A stretch of DNA of 64,000 nucleotides from Prinia subflava. Lineage: Eukaryota; Chordata; Aves; Passeriformes; Cisticolidae. Location of the stretch: the NCBI RefSeq assembly GCF_021018805.1, contig NC_086248.1, positions 97,177,239 to 97,241,238 on the forward strand. Direction: 5' to 3'. Made by a program: the position numbers and the translations under genes. Position 1 is the stretch's first letter, and each line of letters opens with the position of its first letter. The notes under the pieces are model-generated. The model was not told the origin of the DNA and searched no databases. It saw only the letters and a list, made by a program, of their open reading frames with translations. Of this stretch, positions 30,501 through 43,300 are shown piece by piece.

Positions 30501-33200
30501 GGGGATGCAGTCAGCACCGGGAATAGACACCCAGTTCTCTCTGTGAGCCCAGGAGCAGGATTTCCCTTCCAGCCTTGCCCCAAGAATGACTTTCTCGACT
30601 ATTTTGGGCAAGTTACGTCACTTCTGAATTTTTGTTTTCTCTCCTAAAAATGAGGCTGCTGCTTTTATGCCTTTGCAGTGTGGCCGGGACAATTGTAACT
30701 GTTTGCAACACGCTCCAAAGAGCCACCAACCACTAGGTGAGATTCACCCAGGAGAGGAGGGGCTTGGGTCCTGAAATGCACCCTCCTCCCGTTCCGCTCC
30801 TCTGAAAGCTGGAATCGATGCTCCACAGGAATTCAGGTGGGACCACCGAGGTCCCTCCTGGGAAGCTCAGAGAGGAGTGCACTTCTGCTGATGGAAATCA
30901 GCTTTCAGCAACGTTGCTGAGCTCCCTGCTGTTTTAAATGCTGGCCTAGATGTTAATAATGATGTTGTTCCGTAGCTGAACAGATTCAAACAGTGGGAAA
31001 TACACCCACCTTATTTAGAGGTGGCTAAATAAGCATATTTTATTTAATAAAATGCCATAACACTCTTCTGGCAGTAGGCCTGTTCTTGGTGTCCCCTGTG
31101 CTGGTTCCTGTGTCTCTGTTGGGTACAGGGCTGCCTGGTGCTGATACTGGCAGCCAAAATGTTTTGTTGTTTTTTTTTTTAATGAGGAACCAACATTTTT
31201 GACTGAGGATTTTGGCTCCACTTTTTGACTGCAATCAGCCAGTGACAGCTGAAGACTATGACATTAAAAATATATTTTTTAACTACAGTTAATTGATCCT
31301 CATGGGTAATTAGCATGCAATGGGCTGTTTGCTCTCTATTTATCACTCTGCTGTGCTGAAAGAACTTGGCTGTGCTGTCTGCTCCTGCATTTCCACTGTC
31401 ATCCATGAATCCCCCTGTACCCTGGTGATGCCAGGCTTGGATTTCAGAAGGCAGAGGCTTCACCCCAAGCTGGGACAGGCAGCAACCAGGTGCCACTGGA
31501 GTGCCTAGGCTTCTGGATGGTTTCAGGCATTCTGTGGGTGCTCTGCTCCAGTCTCCATCCCCATTTTTCTTTCTCTACTTTCCCTCTCCTGCCCTGCTGT
31601 GGCTCTGGCTGGGAAGCCAGGGCCATGTGTGTGTCTGCAGGCTACATGGAAACCCTGCTTTCTGCAGCTGACTGCATCTGCCATGAATGGGGGAGCGTGT
31701 CCCTGTCTGCCTGGCACGTTAGGCAGATGTTCAGACCTCATTTCAGGCAGTCAGAAATGAGAAGGCTGACGATGGTTTTCTCTCCTCCCCAGGAGCCAGC
31801 AATGCCCTCACAGAGCTCCTGCAAACCCGGCATGGGCAGCTGTGCCAGAGCTGCTGCCTGGATGGCAGGGCTGCTCCCTCCAGGACGCCTGAGTGTGTGT
31901 GAGGCTGAGTGTGTGAGGCTGGCTCCAGCTGCAGAGCTGGGATGGGCTGACAGGATGCTTTAGAGGCACTGAAGAAATGCTGAGAGCTCGGGGGTTATGG
32001 GGCTGTGTCACAGCTGAGCTGACCGCTTTACCTCCCCTTCGAGCTACTCTCTATTTATTTCTTTCAGAAACAGCTCAATTTTTCATAACTTCCCTGTGTG
32101 AAAGGCTTATTATTTTCTGTTGTTGTTGTTATTCTCCAAGGTTACACAGCATCTCTGTGGCAGAAATGCAGCCCTAGGAAGGAGCTGAGCCATCTTGGCT
32201 CCATTTTCACATCCATCCTTTGCCCTCACCACCAGCAGTGATGGAAAGGTATCCCTTCGACAGAGGGGTGTAAGAAGGGGTATAAATGGAATAACTGGGC
32301 ACAAAGAGCTAATTAATGTGTAGATGTGCTCTAGGTAATTGGGGAGACTATAAACACCACTCTACCTGGGCTGGATGCAGTTAAGGGGAGGTGGTTTGCT
32401 CCTTTCCACCTGACACATGAGGAGCAGAGTGAGAAGTTCTCAGCCTTGTGCTCCAGATAAGAGGTCAGCTTTCCCATTTCCAGGTTGGCCACACTCTCCC
32501 ACCTCCATCTATGCAAATGGTTGTTAAAATGGCTCCTTATGCTCCCATTTAAGTTGTTTTAACTGCACAAATTACTTCTGTGTAGTGGTCAAGATTATGG
32601 GCAGTGGCTACTTGGAGAGCAGAGCATCCGTGCAGCAGGCTGGAGAATTGTGGGCATTTCTTGGAAGAAGAAGGAAGGAAGGGCAGTGATGCCCTATTAC
32701 AGCTGTTCCAGAATAAATCCAGCACTGAGAGGAACCACTTCAATTCACGTACTTCCTAAGGAAGGTTTTCCTTTCAGCAGCAGCACAATGCTCACCACAA
32801 TGGGATGCTCCAGCAAAAACCATCCCAGGGCTGCACCAGGCAGCGTCTGCCTTTCACAGGATGCTGCAGGAGTGGCAGTCACCAGGATGGCTTCCCCTGC
32901 TTGGCTGCTCAAAAACCCAAGGAACGTCCCATGTAGGACAACAACTGGGGCTGTTTTGGGTAAATGTTTCAACTTCCCATCACAACAGGCGTCCCCTATC
33001 CCAAGGCTTCTCCTGAGTCCCACATCCCCCCAGAGAGCGCCGCCGGAGCCGCTCCCAAGGCACAGCTGCAGTGAGGAGAAATGTGCAGCCAGCCAATAGA
33101 GCAGGTACTCCTCTGCCAGCAAGGCAAGGATGTGGGAAGCATACCCATGGGAACCCGGCCAAGCCCTGCCCCCCAGGCAGCTCACTTTGCTGTGCCTTCA
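27560..33200. other. Intergenic stretch, no recognised gene
   Basis: Mixed composition. It includes a very AT-rich block (29050-29260), a CTCF-like CCACCAGGGGCCAG at 29516-29529, a (TTG)n near 32120-32135 and a TAAT-rich patch near 31260-31330. Overlapping frames up to 164 codons (for example 28399-28893 on -) have no domain and overlap similar-length frames on the other strand, which is typical of non-coding GC-rich avian DNA. Confidence 0.5.
29050..29260. repeat. AT-rich block
   Basis: About 210 bp almost wholly A/T with interleaved TATA/ATAT and AATAAT words, preceded by a run of ten C and an AATAAA at about 29052-29057. It is a simple AT-rich region. The AATAAA might end an unannotated + strand transcript, but nothing upstream supports one. 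Confidence 0.6.
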
Positions 33201-33742
33201 GTGGGACAGCAAACCAGCCTCAGCCTGGGCTGCATCAGGACAAGCGTGGCCAGCAGTGGAGGGAGGGGATCCTGCCCCTCTGCTCTGCAGAGAGCCCACC
33301 TGCAGGGCTGCAGCAGCTCTGCAGACACCAGAGGGACACGGATCTGCTGGAGTGAGGAGAGCTGGTTGTCCAGCTTGGAGAAGAAAAGGCTCTGGGGACA
33401 CTTTGCAGCACCTTCCAGTACCTAAAGGAGACCTAAAAAACAGCTGGAGAAGGGCTTTTTGCAAGGGTCTGTGGTGAAGGGACAAAGGGTGATGGCTTTA
33501 GACTGACAGAATGTAGGTTTAGTTAGATATTGGGAAGAAATTCTTTACAGTGAGGGTGGTGAGGCACTGGCACAGGTTGCCCAGAGAAGTTCTGGATGCC
33601 CCATCCTGGAAGTGTTCAAAGCTACATTGGATGGGGCTCTGAGCAGCCTGCTCTAGTGGAAGGTGTCCCTGCCCACGGCAGGGGGATTGGAACTGGATGA
33701 TCTTTCAGGTTCCTTCCAACCCAAACCTTTCTGTCATGAATC
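33200..33742 (+). mobile_element. CR1 LINE fragment, sense, with near-complete 3' end
   Basis: Clear CR1 wording in order: 'ggctgcatcaggacaagcgtggccagcag' (33228-33256), 'cagcttggagaagaaaaggctctgggg' (33371 onward), 'ttagatattgggaagaaattctttac', 'gtgaggcactggcacaggttgcccagagaag', and the terminal 'gatgatctttcaggttccttccaacccaaacc...tgtcatgaatctg'. About 540 bp, frames broken. One of the best-preserved copies in the window. Confidence 0.92.
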
Positions 33743-34719
33743 TGTAACTGATTACTTTCTAAAGTAATTGAAAATTGCTGCTGCTATTATGTACCTATTC
33801 AGGGAGCAGTGGTTCTGAAGGATTTTGTGAGGGGTTATTTGCTGTGCATGGGAACAGTCTGGGCACTTTTCTTCTTGCAATAAGGCAAAAAGAAATGAGG
33901 GTAAAAGACTCACATGGGACAAAGTCTGCCTGGGGCTCAGAGTCAATTCAGAGATGTCTTAGAGTGCCTGTGTGCAGGAAAAAAGTGATTTAACAGAATG
34001 CAGGGCTCCATTCCCAACAGTGTGGAATACCTCCAGCCAGGAGGGGGTTTTCAGAGGAGCTGCTGTCCTTGGCAGGGCTTCCAAGGGCAGTGCCCATCCC
34101 AGCACCCCCGGGCTGGGCTTCGGCCGCCGTGAGGCACCGAGGGACAGCAAAGGTCACACAGCTCCACCAGAGCAGCCAGGACTGAGGGTTCCCCTGGAGA
34201 ACAGGGCAGCTGGGGCTGAAAAGGAGCAGGCGACAGCACCGGGAGGTAATTTGGGGTAGAAGGGGAAGGAACTGAGGGTGTTTGCTCAGCAGATGTGCTG
34301 AGGCCACCCGGCACAGAGAAGGATGGATCTCTGCCTTCCTCTGAGCCGGTCTCATCACATGAAAACAAAAGGCCAGAGAATGAGTTTATGGCTGGTGTGT
34401 CTGAAACAAATCAGAGGAAAGAATATTTGGCTTGCCTGGGCGTGGCAGAGAACATGCCAAATACTTCATGTGGGAGCACAGGGGTCAAGGTGTTGCTGTG
34501 CTCTGTGTTGAAGCGACACATCCTGATGGGCAGGGACTGATGGCAACAGCAAGGAATGGGCCCAAAGTCACAGATATTGGAGCAGAATTTAAATCAAAAT
34601 CTACAATTTATTATACAGCTCGGTGGGACTGAGTTCAGAACAAAAATCTGGATGTCACCCCAGGGGAGTGCAGTCTGCTTTAGGGACCTCCAGCTGCACT
34701 GCATTGCTGATCTCCTGAC

Positions 34720-34772
34720 TTCCCAGTCCCTCCCCAGTCCCTTCCCAGCCCCTTCCCAGTCCCTTCCCCACC
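34720..34772. repeat. ~11-bp pyrimidine tandem repeat
   Basis: About four and a half imperfect units of TTCCCAGTCCC/TTCCCAGCCCC. The + strand is almost pure C/T apart from the AG in each unit. Confidence 0.75.
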
Positions 34773-37049
34773 CCACCTCCCTTCTGCAGCTGATGTGGCT
34801 ATAGAAAAGGGCAGGACTTCAGAGACAAGACAAAAATGGTCTTCCATTTCCATCCACCTGTGTTTGCTCACTCACTTCTCTGTCTGACTCCCCAAGTCAG
34901 AAATTAGCACTTATCACCTCCCCTTCCCACCCCCCTGTTTTTCCTGCCATGTGATTTGGGTTTTCCCTGGGTATTACCAGGGATGTAAAATTTCCTGCTA
35001 GGGACATCACTTGCACATACACACTTTATATAAAGGCTGACAAAGGGAGATGAGCAGCTTGGCAGCTGTGTGAGGGGTCTGGTGTTTGTATAAAGTTTCC
35101 AGAAAAGACAGAACTGGATGGCAGGAATGGCTCTGCAACCCGAGCCAACCACCCTGGGCCAGCTTTGGGATGGGGGTGGGTATGGTGCTGGAGGGAAACC
35201 CCTCTCCTTGGGCAAGTTTCTGGAGAAGCAGCAGAAACTCCTGTACAAGCTGAGCCAGACAGAAAGAAACATTGTCGTGTCTATTTTAGGATTTTTGTGC
35301 TGCTGCTCCTCATCACCCTGTCCAAATACATCCCTTTAATGGATGCTGCCCGAGAGGAAGCACATACATCCTCCTGTGAGAGGGTGCCTGTGCCCATAAG
35401 CCTGTTTCCCAGCACTATAAATTGGTCCTATAAAAGATGTTACTCCTCCCTGCCTCTCCTCAATAACTCCGTGCAGGGGCTGTAACAGCGCCTTGCTGCC
35501 ATCATATTTTTCACCAGGGTTCCAGTCCCCCTCTCTTTTTTCCTCCCGGCTGCTGAGCAGCTCCCAGCAGCTCCCAGGGAGCTCAGCATCCCAGAGGGGT
35601 CTGGTGGGGATGCTCTGGGGGGAGCTGGGACACTGGGTACTGAGGGGAGGGCGGTGGCAGTAGGGCCACAGGAGAATTTGGGAGCTGAGTGGGTGCTCAG
35701 AGTGAGGCCCCAGCAGCTCTGCAGCCACGAGGGTAAATCCACTGCTTTTCCAGGCTCCCCCTCCTGGGATGACCCCTCTGAGGATCACAGAGCCCTGTGG
35801 GAAGCCCTGCCCTGAGACAGCCCTGCAGTGGAGGCTGTGGGTCATCCTCAGGGACTGAGCATTCCTTGTTGTGTGGGAGCACCTCTGCTGCCCTCATCCA
35901 ACCTGCCTTCCCGCTGGATTGTGCTGCCCAGTGCCAAACAACACAAATGTGGGGTGAAATGGAGCAGGGAGGGTTCCCAGCTGGCTGCCCCTCTCCTGCC
36001 CACCCCAGCACACCCTCGGCACAGTGCTGGGATCCACAGGGAACACCAGAGACCCTACTGACACCCCTCGCCACTCAGAGGGGGAGACTTCCAGCTTTAT
36101 TTAAAACCAGTAAATGCCCAATTCCCCCCATGAGTGACCAAGTGGGGAAGAGCATCATCTGCACCCAGTTCTCCCCTCCCCAGTGCCACTGGCACAGGAG
36201 CAAAGTTCGGTCTTCTCTGCATGACAGGCATCCAAGTTGTGGCTCCTAGTGGTTGTTTGTGGCTGCTACTTGAGGCTGCTCCTCTTCCTTGCATGAGTGG
36301 GGAATGTAGCAGAGTAATTCGTGTCTGGAAGTTCGTGTTCCCAAGTTTCTTTTCCCTGAGGATGTCAGAGCCCTTTGACTGAAAACTAAAGAGGTGACGT
36401 GGTCCCCTTCAAAAATAAATGCGTTCCTTGGGTGCTCAGTGTGCAAGCAGAGTGCAGTGTGCCTGCTGAAAATCTGCACAAGCCCAGCATCAGGGAATTC
36501 TGTATTAAGATAATAAAGGTTTAAAATAAACCCTCAGAGGTGTCTCTGACAGCTGAAGCTTGGAGGTGTCCCTTGGTCACTGTGTAAAGCCTTGGGGGGA
36601 GCTCTAGGATGTGCTTCACCTCTTCTTGTGTCACTGGTGTGCGTGGCTGGGTGCCTTGGGGGTAACAGGGCAGGGCCGTGTGCTCAGGGGCTTCCCACAC
36701 CTGGGGGCAGTTTTATCTTTATACACAGAAATGGGACTGGAACCCTCTGATCCCTCTGCTGCTCACTGCGTGAAGGAGCAGGGGAACACCTCAAAGCCAT
36801 AAAATCCTGTCAGCTCACACCTGCACACCCTGCCCAACAGGTTGGGTGAAACCAAGCAGCTGCAATGTCTCTCTCTCACTTGTGCCTAGATTTTTTTTGG
36901 AAGAAGATCCCTTCCCTTTGCTGTTCATTCCCTCTCACCTGAGCTGTGACTCTCCTGCTGCAACCCTGCAGCAAGCTGCTGTCAGGAACAGCCCCCTTGC
37001 TTTGTGCTCCTCCAACAAAGCATGGCCAAGTGTTTGCATGAGGGCAGCT

Positions 37050-37420
37050 TTAATGAGCTGCTTTTCTGACAATATAAATAATCTTGTCATCTTCCTGACA
37101 AATTAATGCTTAACACCCTCCCCCCCCACACCTCTTTCTAACTGGCTAAAGTGTTAACCATTATTGCTTTGGGGCTTATTAATATTTTGGAGTACAGTAG
37201 TGACACTGGGAGGATGCTGGAAGGTTGTAGGAATTAATGCTCCTTTGCCTGTCAGGGTATTTAAGTCTTAGGTTTGGGACGTGGGTGATTTAAATAATTC
37301 CCATGGATTCCTCAGCCTCCCTTGTCACATGCATGGGGACAGGAGAAATCACACGTACAAGCATGATTAACTAATGAGCTGTCTAATGAAGGGCTTCTGA
37401 CTACAGGCATTAACCATCTA
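37050..37420. promoter_or_regulatory. Candidate non-coding regulatory element
   Basis: A segment dense in homeodomain-type words (TTAATGAGC, AATTAATGC, CTAATGAGCTGTCTAATG, CATTAACC) and a GTTAACCATTATT half-palindrome resembling an HNF1 site, with no coding potential. It resembles a deeply conserved enhancer in texture only. No alignment was possible. Confidence 0.25.
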
Positions 37421-39559
37421 CTGCCAAACAGATCAGGGGTAAAAAAAGGCATAATCCCATGTCAAAGTTCCCTGGTGTGTCACCCTGTCTTCGGTGACAG
37501 AGGCTGGTCCCACCCCACGTGTGAGAGATGCTCCCTTCTGATAGGAAGAGGTTTATTTAACCAACCCAAATGAAATCCTCTCATTTGCAGCCTTGAGCAG
37601 GGGGCTGCCAGCTGCAAAACCCAGTAGGAACCCAAAAGGAACAGCTCACAAAATGAGGAGAAATTTCATAAAAGAAAAAATAAACCACAATTTTTTATAT
37701 CTGCATGTATAAAACACAGATTATCACAGGTGCTCTGACAACACACTTTTCCAGTATGTAAAAGTCACACATTTGTGAGGCCAGGCCTGTCTCTGGAGCT
37801 GGATTTGCCAGCTGCAGGCACTGCCTGTACCAAACAGGGGCTGCAGGGCCAGGAAACAAATGCAGCTCTGCTTCCTAATGCAGCTAAATCCAAAACTTTC
37901 CATGGAAGCAGGAAAAACACTGCAATTGGCTGAAAAGCTGTGCATGGGTCTGCAATGCTTCTGGGGGATGTGAAATGTCACCTGTGGGATGCAGGGAACT
38001 GCACCAGGCAGCCACCAGCTCCTCCCAGATTACTTCAAGGAATCAGAAGCATCTCCTGGGGCTCCAGCCTTTCTGCCCCTTGGGCTGGGACTGAGTTATT
38101 TATCCAACTATGACATTTCTCAACCCACAAGTGACCAAGCTGTCTCTCTGTTTTTCTCCTGGAGCAAAGGAGCAGTGTTGAAACAAGGGTGTCCCTCCAG
38201 GCTCACAGAGGACCAGAGGCACTCCTGGGGGCTTACTCTTCACTGGGCTGTGGGGAGGGGTTTTGTGCTGGGGCAGGATGTAGATATGGATCCTGGAGAG
38301 TTTGGTCCACCTGTATTCTGAGGTGAAAAGCATATATCTAATTGCCATTCCCAAATCCAGGATTCCTTATACATCAAAAAGGATTTTTACTGTGGGTGTG
38401 GGCTGTGAGTTTCCATCTAATTCCCTGTGTTTAGCCTGTTTCCCCAGGGGCTGTGTGGGGCCCTGCTCAGCCTGGGCTGGGCATCTCTCCTGTGTGTGTT
38501 TCCTGACTCCCAACGTGCAGGAAGCGGTTTGGAGGGATGTTGCGGAAATTCTTTGTCTCCACTTCCTATTTCTTTTCCTGCTCACCCCCCTCATGCAGGC
38601 ACGTGTGCTGCCTGCTCCAGCAGCCTTGGGGCATGTTCTGGGGCATGTCTGGCATTTTGTGCTTTATAAAAGACGGGAAGGGCTGGTTTGGTATGGCCAG
38701 GCACTGGTGTGGCTGTCCTGGCTTCCTCCAGGCTGATCCATCCTTCCCTTGCTCTGCTGAGTGTCCTCCCAAGCAGGTGCTGGAAGAGCAGAGTGGGTTT
38801 GGGTGCAGGCTGAGGGCATTCCTTCTTCTCATCCTGGATAAATGGCTTTATTCCCACAACTAACAGGATGTGGGAGCTGCCAAAAAATCCCGGTGTTTTC
38901 TGACAGCATTGTCAGCAGCTATTCCTGGGTGCTCCTTTGCAGCAATTTGCATGCTGGAAAGTGAATTCCTGATAGACAGAATGTGCCTGTGCAGGGAGGA
39001 GGCCAATGGTTGTGCCTGCAGTTTGGTTTTGTGGTTTATAATCCAGTAGTTCCCACTGTGGCAGGAGAGATGCTGATGCTGCTGGGACAGGGCCAGCCCA
39101 GCTCCTCTGCCTCCAGTCTCTTCCAGCACCACAGAGGCACCGGAGCTTGCAGGGCAGAAGGGATGGGATGGCCCCGTGGCAAAGGGAAACCCTGGGCAAG
39201 CTCTGCTCCCTGTTTCATCCCCCCCAGCAGTGCCAGGATGTGCTGGCTCCCTCAGGGATTGCTCAGCTTGGAGCAATTTTGGAGCTTCAAAGTCTTCAGA
39301 TGGAGTTTTTTCCTCCTAAGCATTTATCCTGCAGCTCCTGGAGCCTCACCAGTTGCAGGTTTGGGCCAGGAGCCGGTGAGACTCCTTGTGTGAGCCGGAA
39401 GGAGCCCCTGGGCAGATCAGCACCAGGCACCGGCCTTGGCCAGGGGTCTGTCCCATCTCTGTGATCTCCGTGCTACGCCAGGGAAAACGAGGGATGCCAC
39501 AGGGGAATCGGGGTGGATAAACTCTGCAGGAGTGGGAATTTGTTACCTTCTCACACCCA

Positions 39560-40030
39560 CAGCTTCCCGCAGGCTCTGTGGGACTCCCACCCCTCAGCCG
39601 CGCCCCCGCACCCCGCAGCGCCCGCCCCCAGTCCCAGAGCGCAGACCCAGGCAGGGATGGCCGGGAATTCCCTGCTGACCCCGGGAGGCGCTGCTCGGGC
39701 TCTGAAATCCAAATCCCAATTCTTTACCCACAGCCCCACCTAATGGCTCGATCCCAGCAGCTCCTGTGCAGTGCTGGTGCTCGGGTGGGCGCAGATCCTG
39801 CTCCGCAGCCGTGGCTCCTCACGGGCAGAGAGCCGTGACCAGGGACCCTGCAGCAGCTGTCACCTCCCTGGGACACCGCGGCTCTGGCTGTGCCCCACAG
39901 TGGTGTGGTCCTGGCAGCGCCACAGCCCGGTGGGTTCCCCCTCTTTGCTCTGTGTAAAAAAGCAGCTCACAGGTGAGCTGGGCTCAAGGGTGGCCGTGCC
40001 AGGCTGGACAGCATTCCTTGTCCTTGTCCT

Positions 40031-40065
<35 letters not shown>

Positions 40066-40360
40066 GGGCCCTGCACTCCCGCGGGAGCACGGCTGGGACA
40101 CAGAGCAGCAGCCTGGGACACACTGGCCCCGACTCTGCAGTGCTGCAGGGGCACCGATGGAAACCCAGCCCCAGCTGGCTCCCAGCCCTTTCCAGCAGGG
40201 AAAATCGGGAAAATCTCGGGCAAACCCCCGGGCAGGGCCCTGGGCGTGGGGCTGGCACTGCCCCTCTCTGTCCCGGGCCGCCCGGGGCCGTGTGGGGCTC
40301 TGCGCTGGTGTTCCAGCGGCAAACAGAGCTCACCCGGCAGTGACTTCAGCTGAGGTTCGG
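39560..40360. other. GC-rich intergenic segment
   Basis: Elevated GC with scattered CpG but less dense than the promoter islands. Open frames run through on both strands (190 codons + at 39771-40343; 169 codons - at 39984-40493). These include repeat-derived VPVPV-type and RDRDR-type peptides from the hexamer array, and none is convincing as a gene. Confidence 0.4.
40015..40065. repeat. Hexanucleotide tandem repeat (TCCYTG)n
   Basis: About eight to nine consecutive hexamers, CCTTGT then CCCTGT. It keeps all frames open, giving (Pro-Val)n or (Leu-Ser)n on + and (Arg-Asp)n-like peptides on -. Confidence 0.9.
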
Positions 40361-43300
40361 TGCTGTCCTTGGCTGAGGCAGGCAGTCCATGAGAAATGAG
40401 GCCACTGGGGCTGCTTTTGCAGGGCTGGCTCAGCCCAGCTGCTGCCTGGAGGAGCGGTCCTGCCTCTGCTTGGAGCCCCGCTGGCTGCAGCATCCCCCTG
40501 TCCTCTGCGGGGATGGTGGCACTGCTGCTGGCTGTGGGGCGCTGGTGGGGCTGTCCTGAGCCTGAGGACGCTGCTGCTGCCTTTGGGGGACAGTTTGATG
40601 CCAGCCAGGTCAGTAGCTGGTTTTAGGGTGGTTTGTTTTGGGGTTTCTTTTCTAAGTGCATTTACACACATCTCCAAATCTTGGTGTTGACTCAATCCCA
40701 GCTCCCAGTGCCAGATGTGGCTGATCTTGTCTTCCGGAGCCAAACCATGGTGCTGAGATGATCTAAGCAGGAAAGCCTGGATGCTCTGCTGTGCCCACCC
40801 AGGGTGGAGTGGAGTGGGCCAGCCCCCTGTGGTGCTGAGGGGATGTTTTAGTCACATTATCCACATGTGTCAAGGTGTGCACTGGCACCCTGTGTGCATC
40901 CACAGCCTGGCTGTGTCACCCAGCCTGCCTGGGTGGGTTTCTTTGGGACTTTGTGCTGTCAGCAGCAGCACACAGCAGGGAAATGAAGAGGATGTAGGCC
41001 CAGCAGGAACCCCACTGCAGCTCCTCACCTTAAAAACAGCTGTGAGGTTGAGGTCAGGACCAGGATTTTTCCAGGCCTGGCTGAGAGAAATGTTCTTGTG
41101 GCTGGACAAAGAAGCTCCTCTGTGCAACCAGAGCTTTGGTGGCTCTGGTTCTCTACACCGCTTCCAGTGCTGTGGGTATTTCCCTTCACCTCCTGCTTCT
41201 CCATGCATGAGGCTGTGCCCAGACCTGCCATGTGCCCCTCATGGCTCCCTCATGCTGCTTGAGTCTGAGTGTGTGATTTTGGGGATTTTTGAGAGCGCTG
41301 GGGGACACGAGGCCATTGAGAACAAGGTGGCACCATCAGGAATTGTCCCTTTGGCTCTGGAGCATGCACCACGGTGGGAGCAAGCCCCAGCTCTCCCACA
41401 GCAACAAGTTACACACTATCCCCCAAAAGCGCAGAAATGCAGGAAACCAACAGCCGCAGCCTCAGGGTATTTCTTTTTTTCCATTGTTTTTAATCTTTGC
41501 CCTTCCCTTGGCACCAGGGGAGTAGATCCTCCAGCAGCTGGAGCTGGAGCAGGGGGCTGTGGCATGGCTGTGACTGGCCAGGCTGGCACCCACCAGGCCA
41601 GCCAGCCGTGCCTGGGCTGGGCATGCCATGGCTCCCAGCTCCTCCACGGTTTTCATTTGCTTTGTGGCCACTGCAAGTTCTACCAGCGGGGCTGGAAGGG
41701 AAACCTGGCCCCTCTCCCACTGGGTTGGCTCCAGGGGAGCAGAAAGTGGCTCTTTGTGGGGTCCCTGTTGCTGTGAGGGGGAGCTGCCCCCCAGGCCCTG
41801 TTTATCCATGGGCTGCCTACCAAAACCTACCTGTAAAAATTCATTTTGGCACAAGAAGCCCAGGGAGAGCATTTGCCAAGGAAAAATATTGTCGATGGGC
41901 TCTAGGAAAACAGGATTAGTCATCCAGGGGGAAATCACCCTGCCAGGCTGAGCAACCTGCACAGAGATACTCAGCACAGCTTCATCTCCAGCTGCAGATG
42001 GGTGCCTGCAAAAAGGATGGTTCTGCTCCTCAGTGCTGCCCCACGTCACCCAGTTTGCCCCACCTTGGGTGGGTGCAGGCTTGTGGGTGCCCACCCCCCA
42101 CTGAGGGACACATCAGGCCAAAGGGGACATTTGTGGGGTGTAGCTGGCTGGGGCAGGGCAGGGTTCCTGTGCTGGGGTGCTCCCAGAGCTCTGCTGTGCC
42201 AGGGGAGCAGCTGATTTTGCTTCTCCCTTGTTCTTCCCATCACCAGGCCTGCATGAAGTCACTTCCCTTTGGGCATGAAGCAATCCAAGCTTTAGCTCAC
42301 TTTCTTTTCTTTCAGACATTTAAAACTTCTGTTCTCTTCAAGCCAGAGCCAAATTCAACAAGCATCAAGCAAAACTCTGCTCTGTGCTCTGAACTCACCC
42401 TTGTGATCTGGTATGACTGTCTTGACACAGGCTGCAAATAACTTCCCAATGTTTTACACAGCCCGAGAGGTGGGATTGGAGAATTGCAACCCTCCAATGC
42501 AAACTACTGCCATGGGCAGAAAGAGCTGGAGTGAGTTACAGGGGGAAGGAGACCCCTTCACAGTGCCCATCCAGGCAGGTCCAGAAAGGACACCTGGGTC
42601 ACAGCTGGGTCACAGCTGGGTCACAGCTGGCTGCTCACGTGGCACAGGAAGGGTCTGAAGGCCACAGCCACCCCAGTTTCATGAGCAGTCCCTGCCAGAG
42701 GGGCCCATGCCCAGCCTGGCAGAGCCTGGCACAGCAGAGGGTGGTGCTGGGCTCTCCCAGGCTCTGTGGGTGCAGCTGCCCCTCGGTCCCTGCAGTAGAG
42801 CCTGTTCCACACACCCCAGAGGCTCCATGGCTGGGCAGGGGTTCCACTAATGGTGCTGGCAGAGGGCCAAGCACTCCTTCTGCTGGGTGAGCAGTGGTGC
42901 TCTCCTGCCCACAGGTCATCCAGAGTGCAGGGGACAGCCTGGCCTTGAGCACTCTGGACAGGCAAGGTGCCAGCAGCCCTGGATGTGCCTCCCCAGGGCA
43001 TCCCTGCCATGCCAGGGGATGCAGCCACAGCAGGAAAGGAGCTGCAAGCAGGCCTGGAGGGTGGCACAGCAGCTCAACCAGCCCTGGGGAAAGGCCAAGG
43101 GAATCGGCCCTTTCCACTCAGATCTGCTCCACCATCAGCACAGCACAGCCAAGGGGAATTTTTGCCCAACTGCGCTGTGAGGGAGAAAACATCAAAAGCT
43201 CCTCCTGAGCCTCAGCACAGCCCAGCTGCCAGGCCAGGTGAGAGCAGTGACCAGCACCCAGCAGCTGCTTCCTTAAAACAAACACGCACGAAAGCTGAAG

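Larger units (their letters stand above)
33745..39560. other. Intergenic stretch, no recognised gene
   Basis: No exon chain or domain. It contains a short pyrimidine-rich tandem (about 34720-34772) and a TAAT-rich candidate regulatory segment (about 37050-37420). Frames up to 169 codons (35336-35845 on -) have no recognisable similarity and overlap frames on the other strand. Confidence 0.5.
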
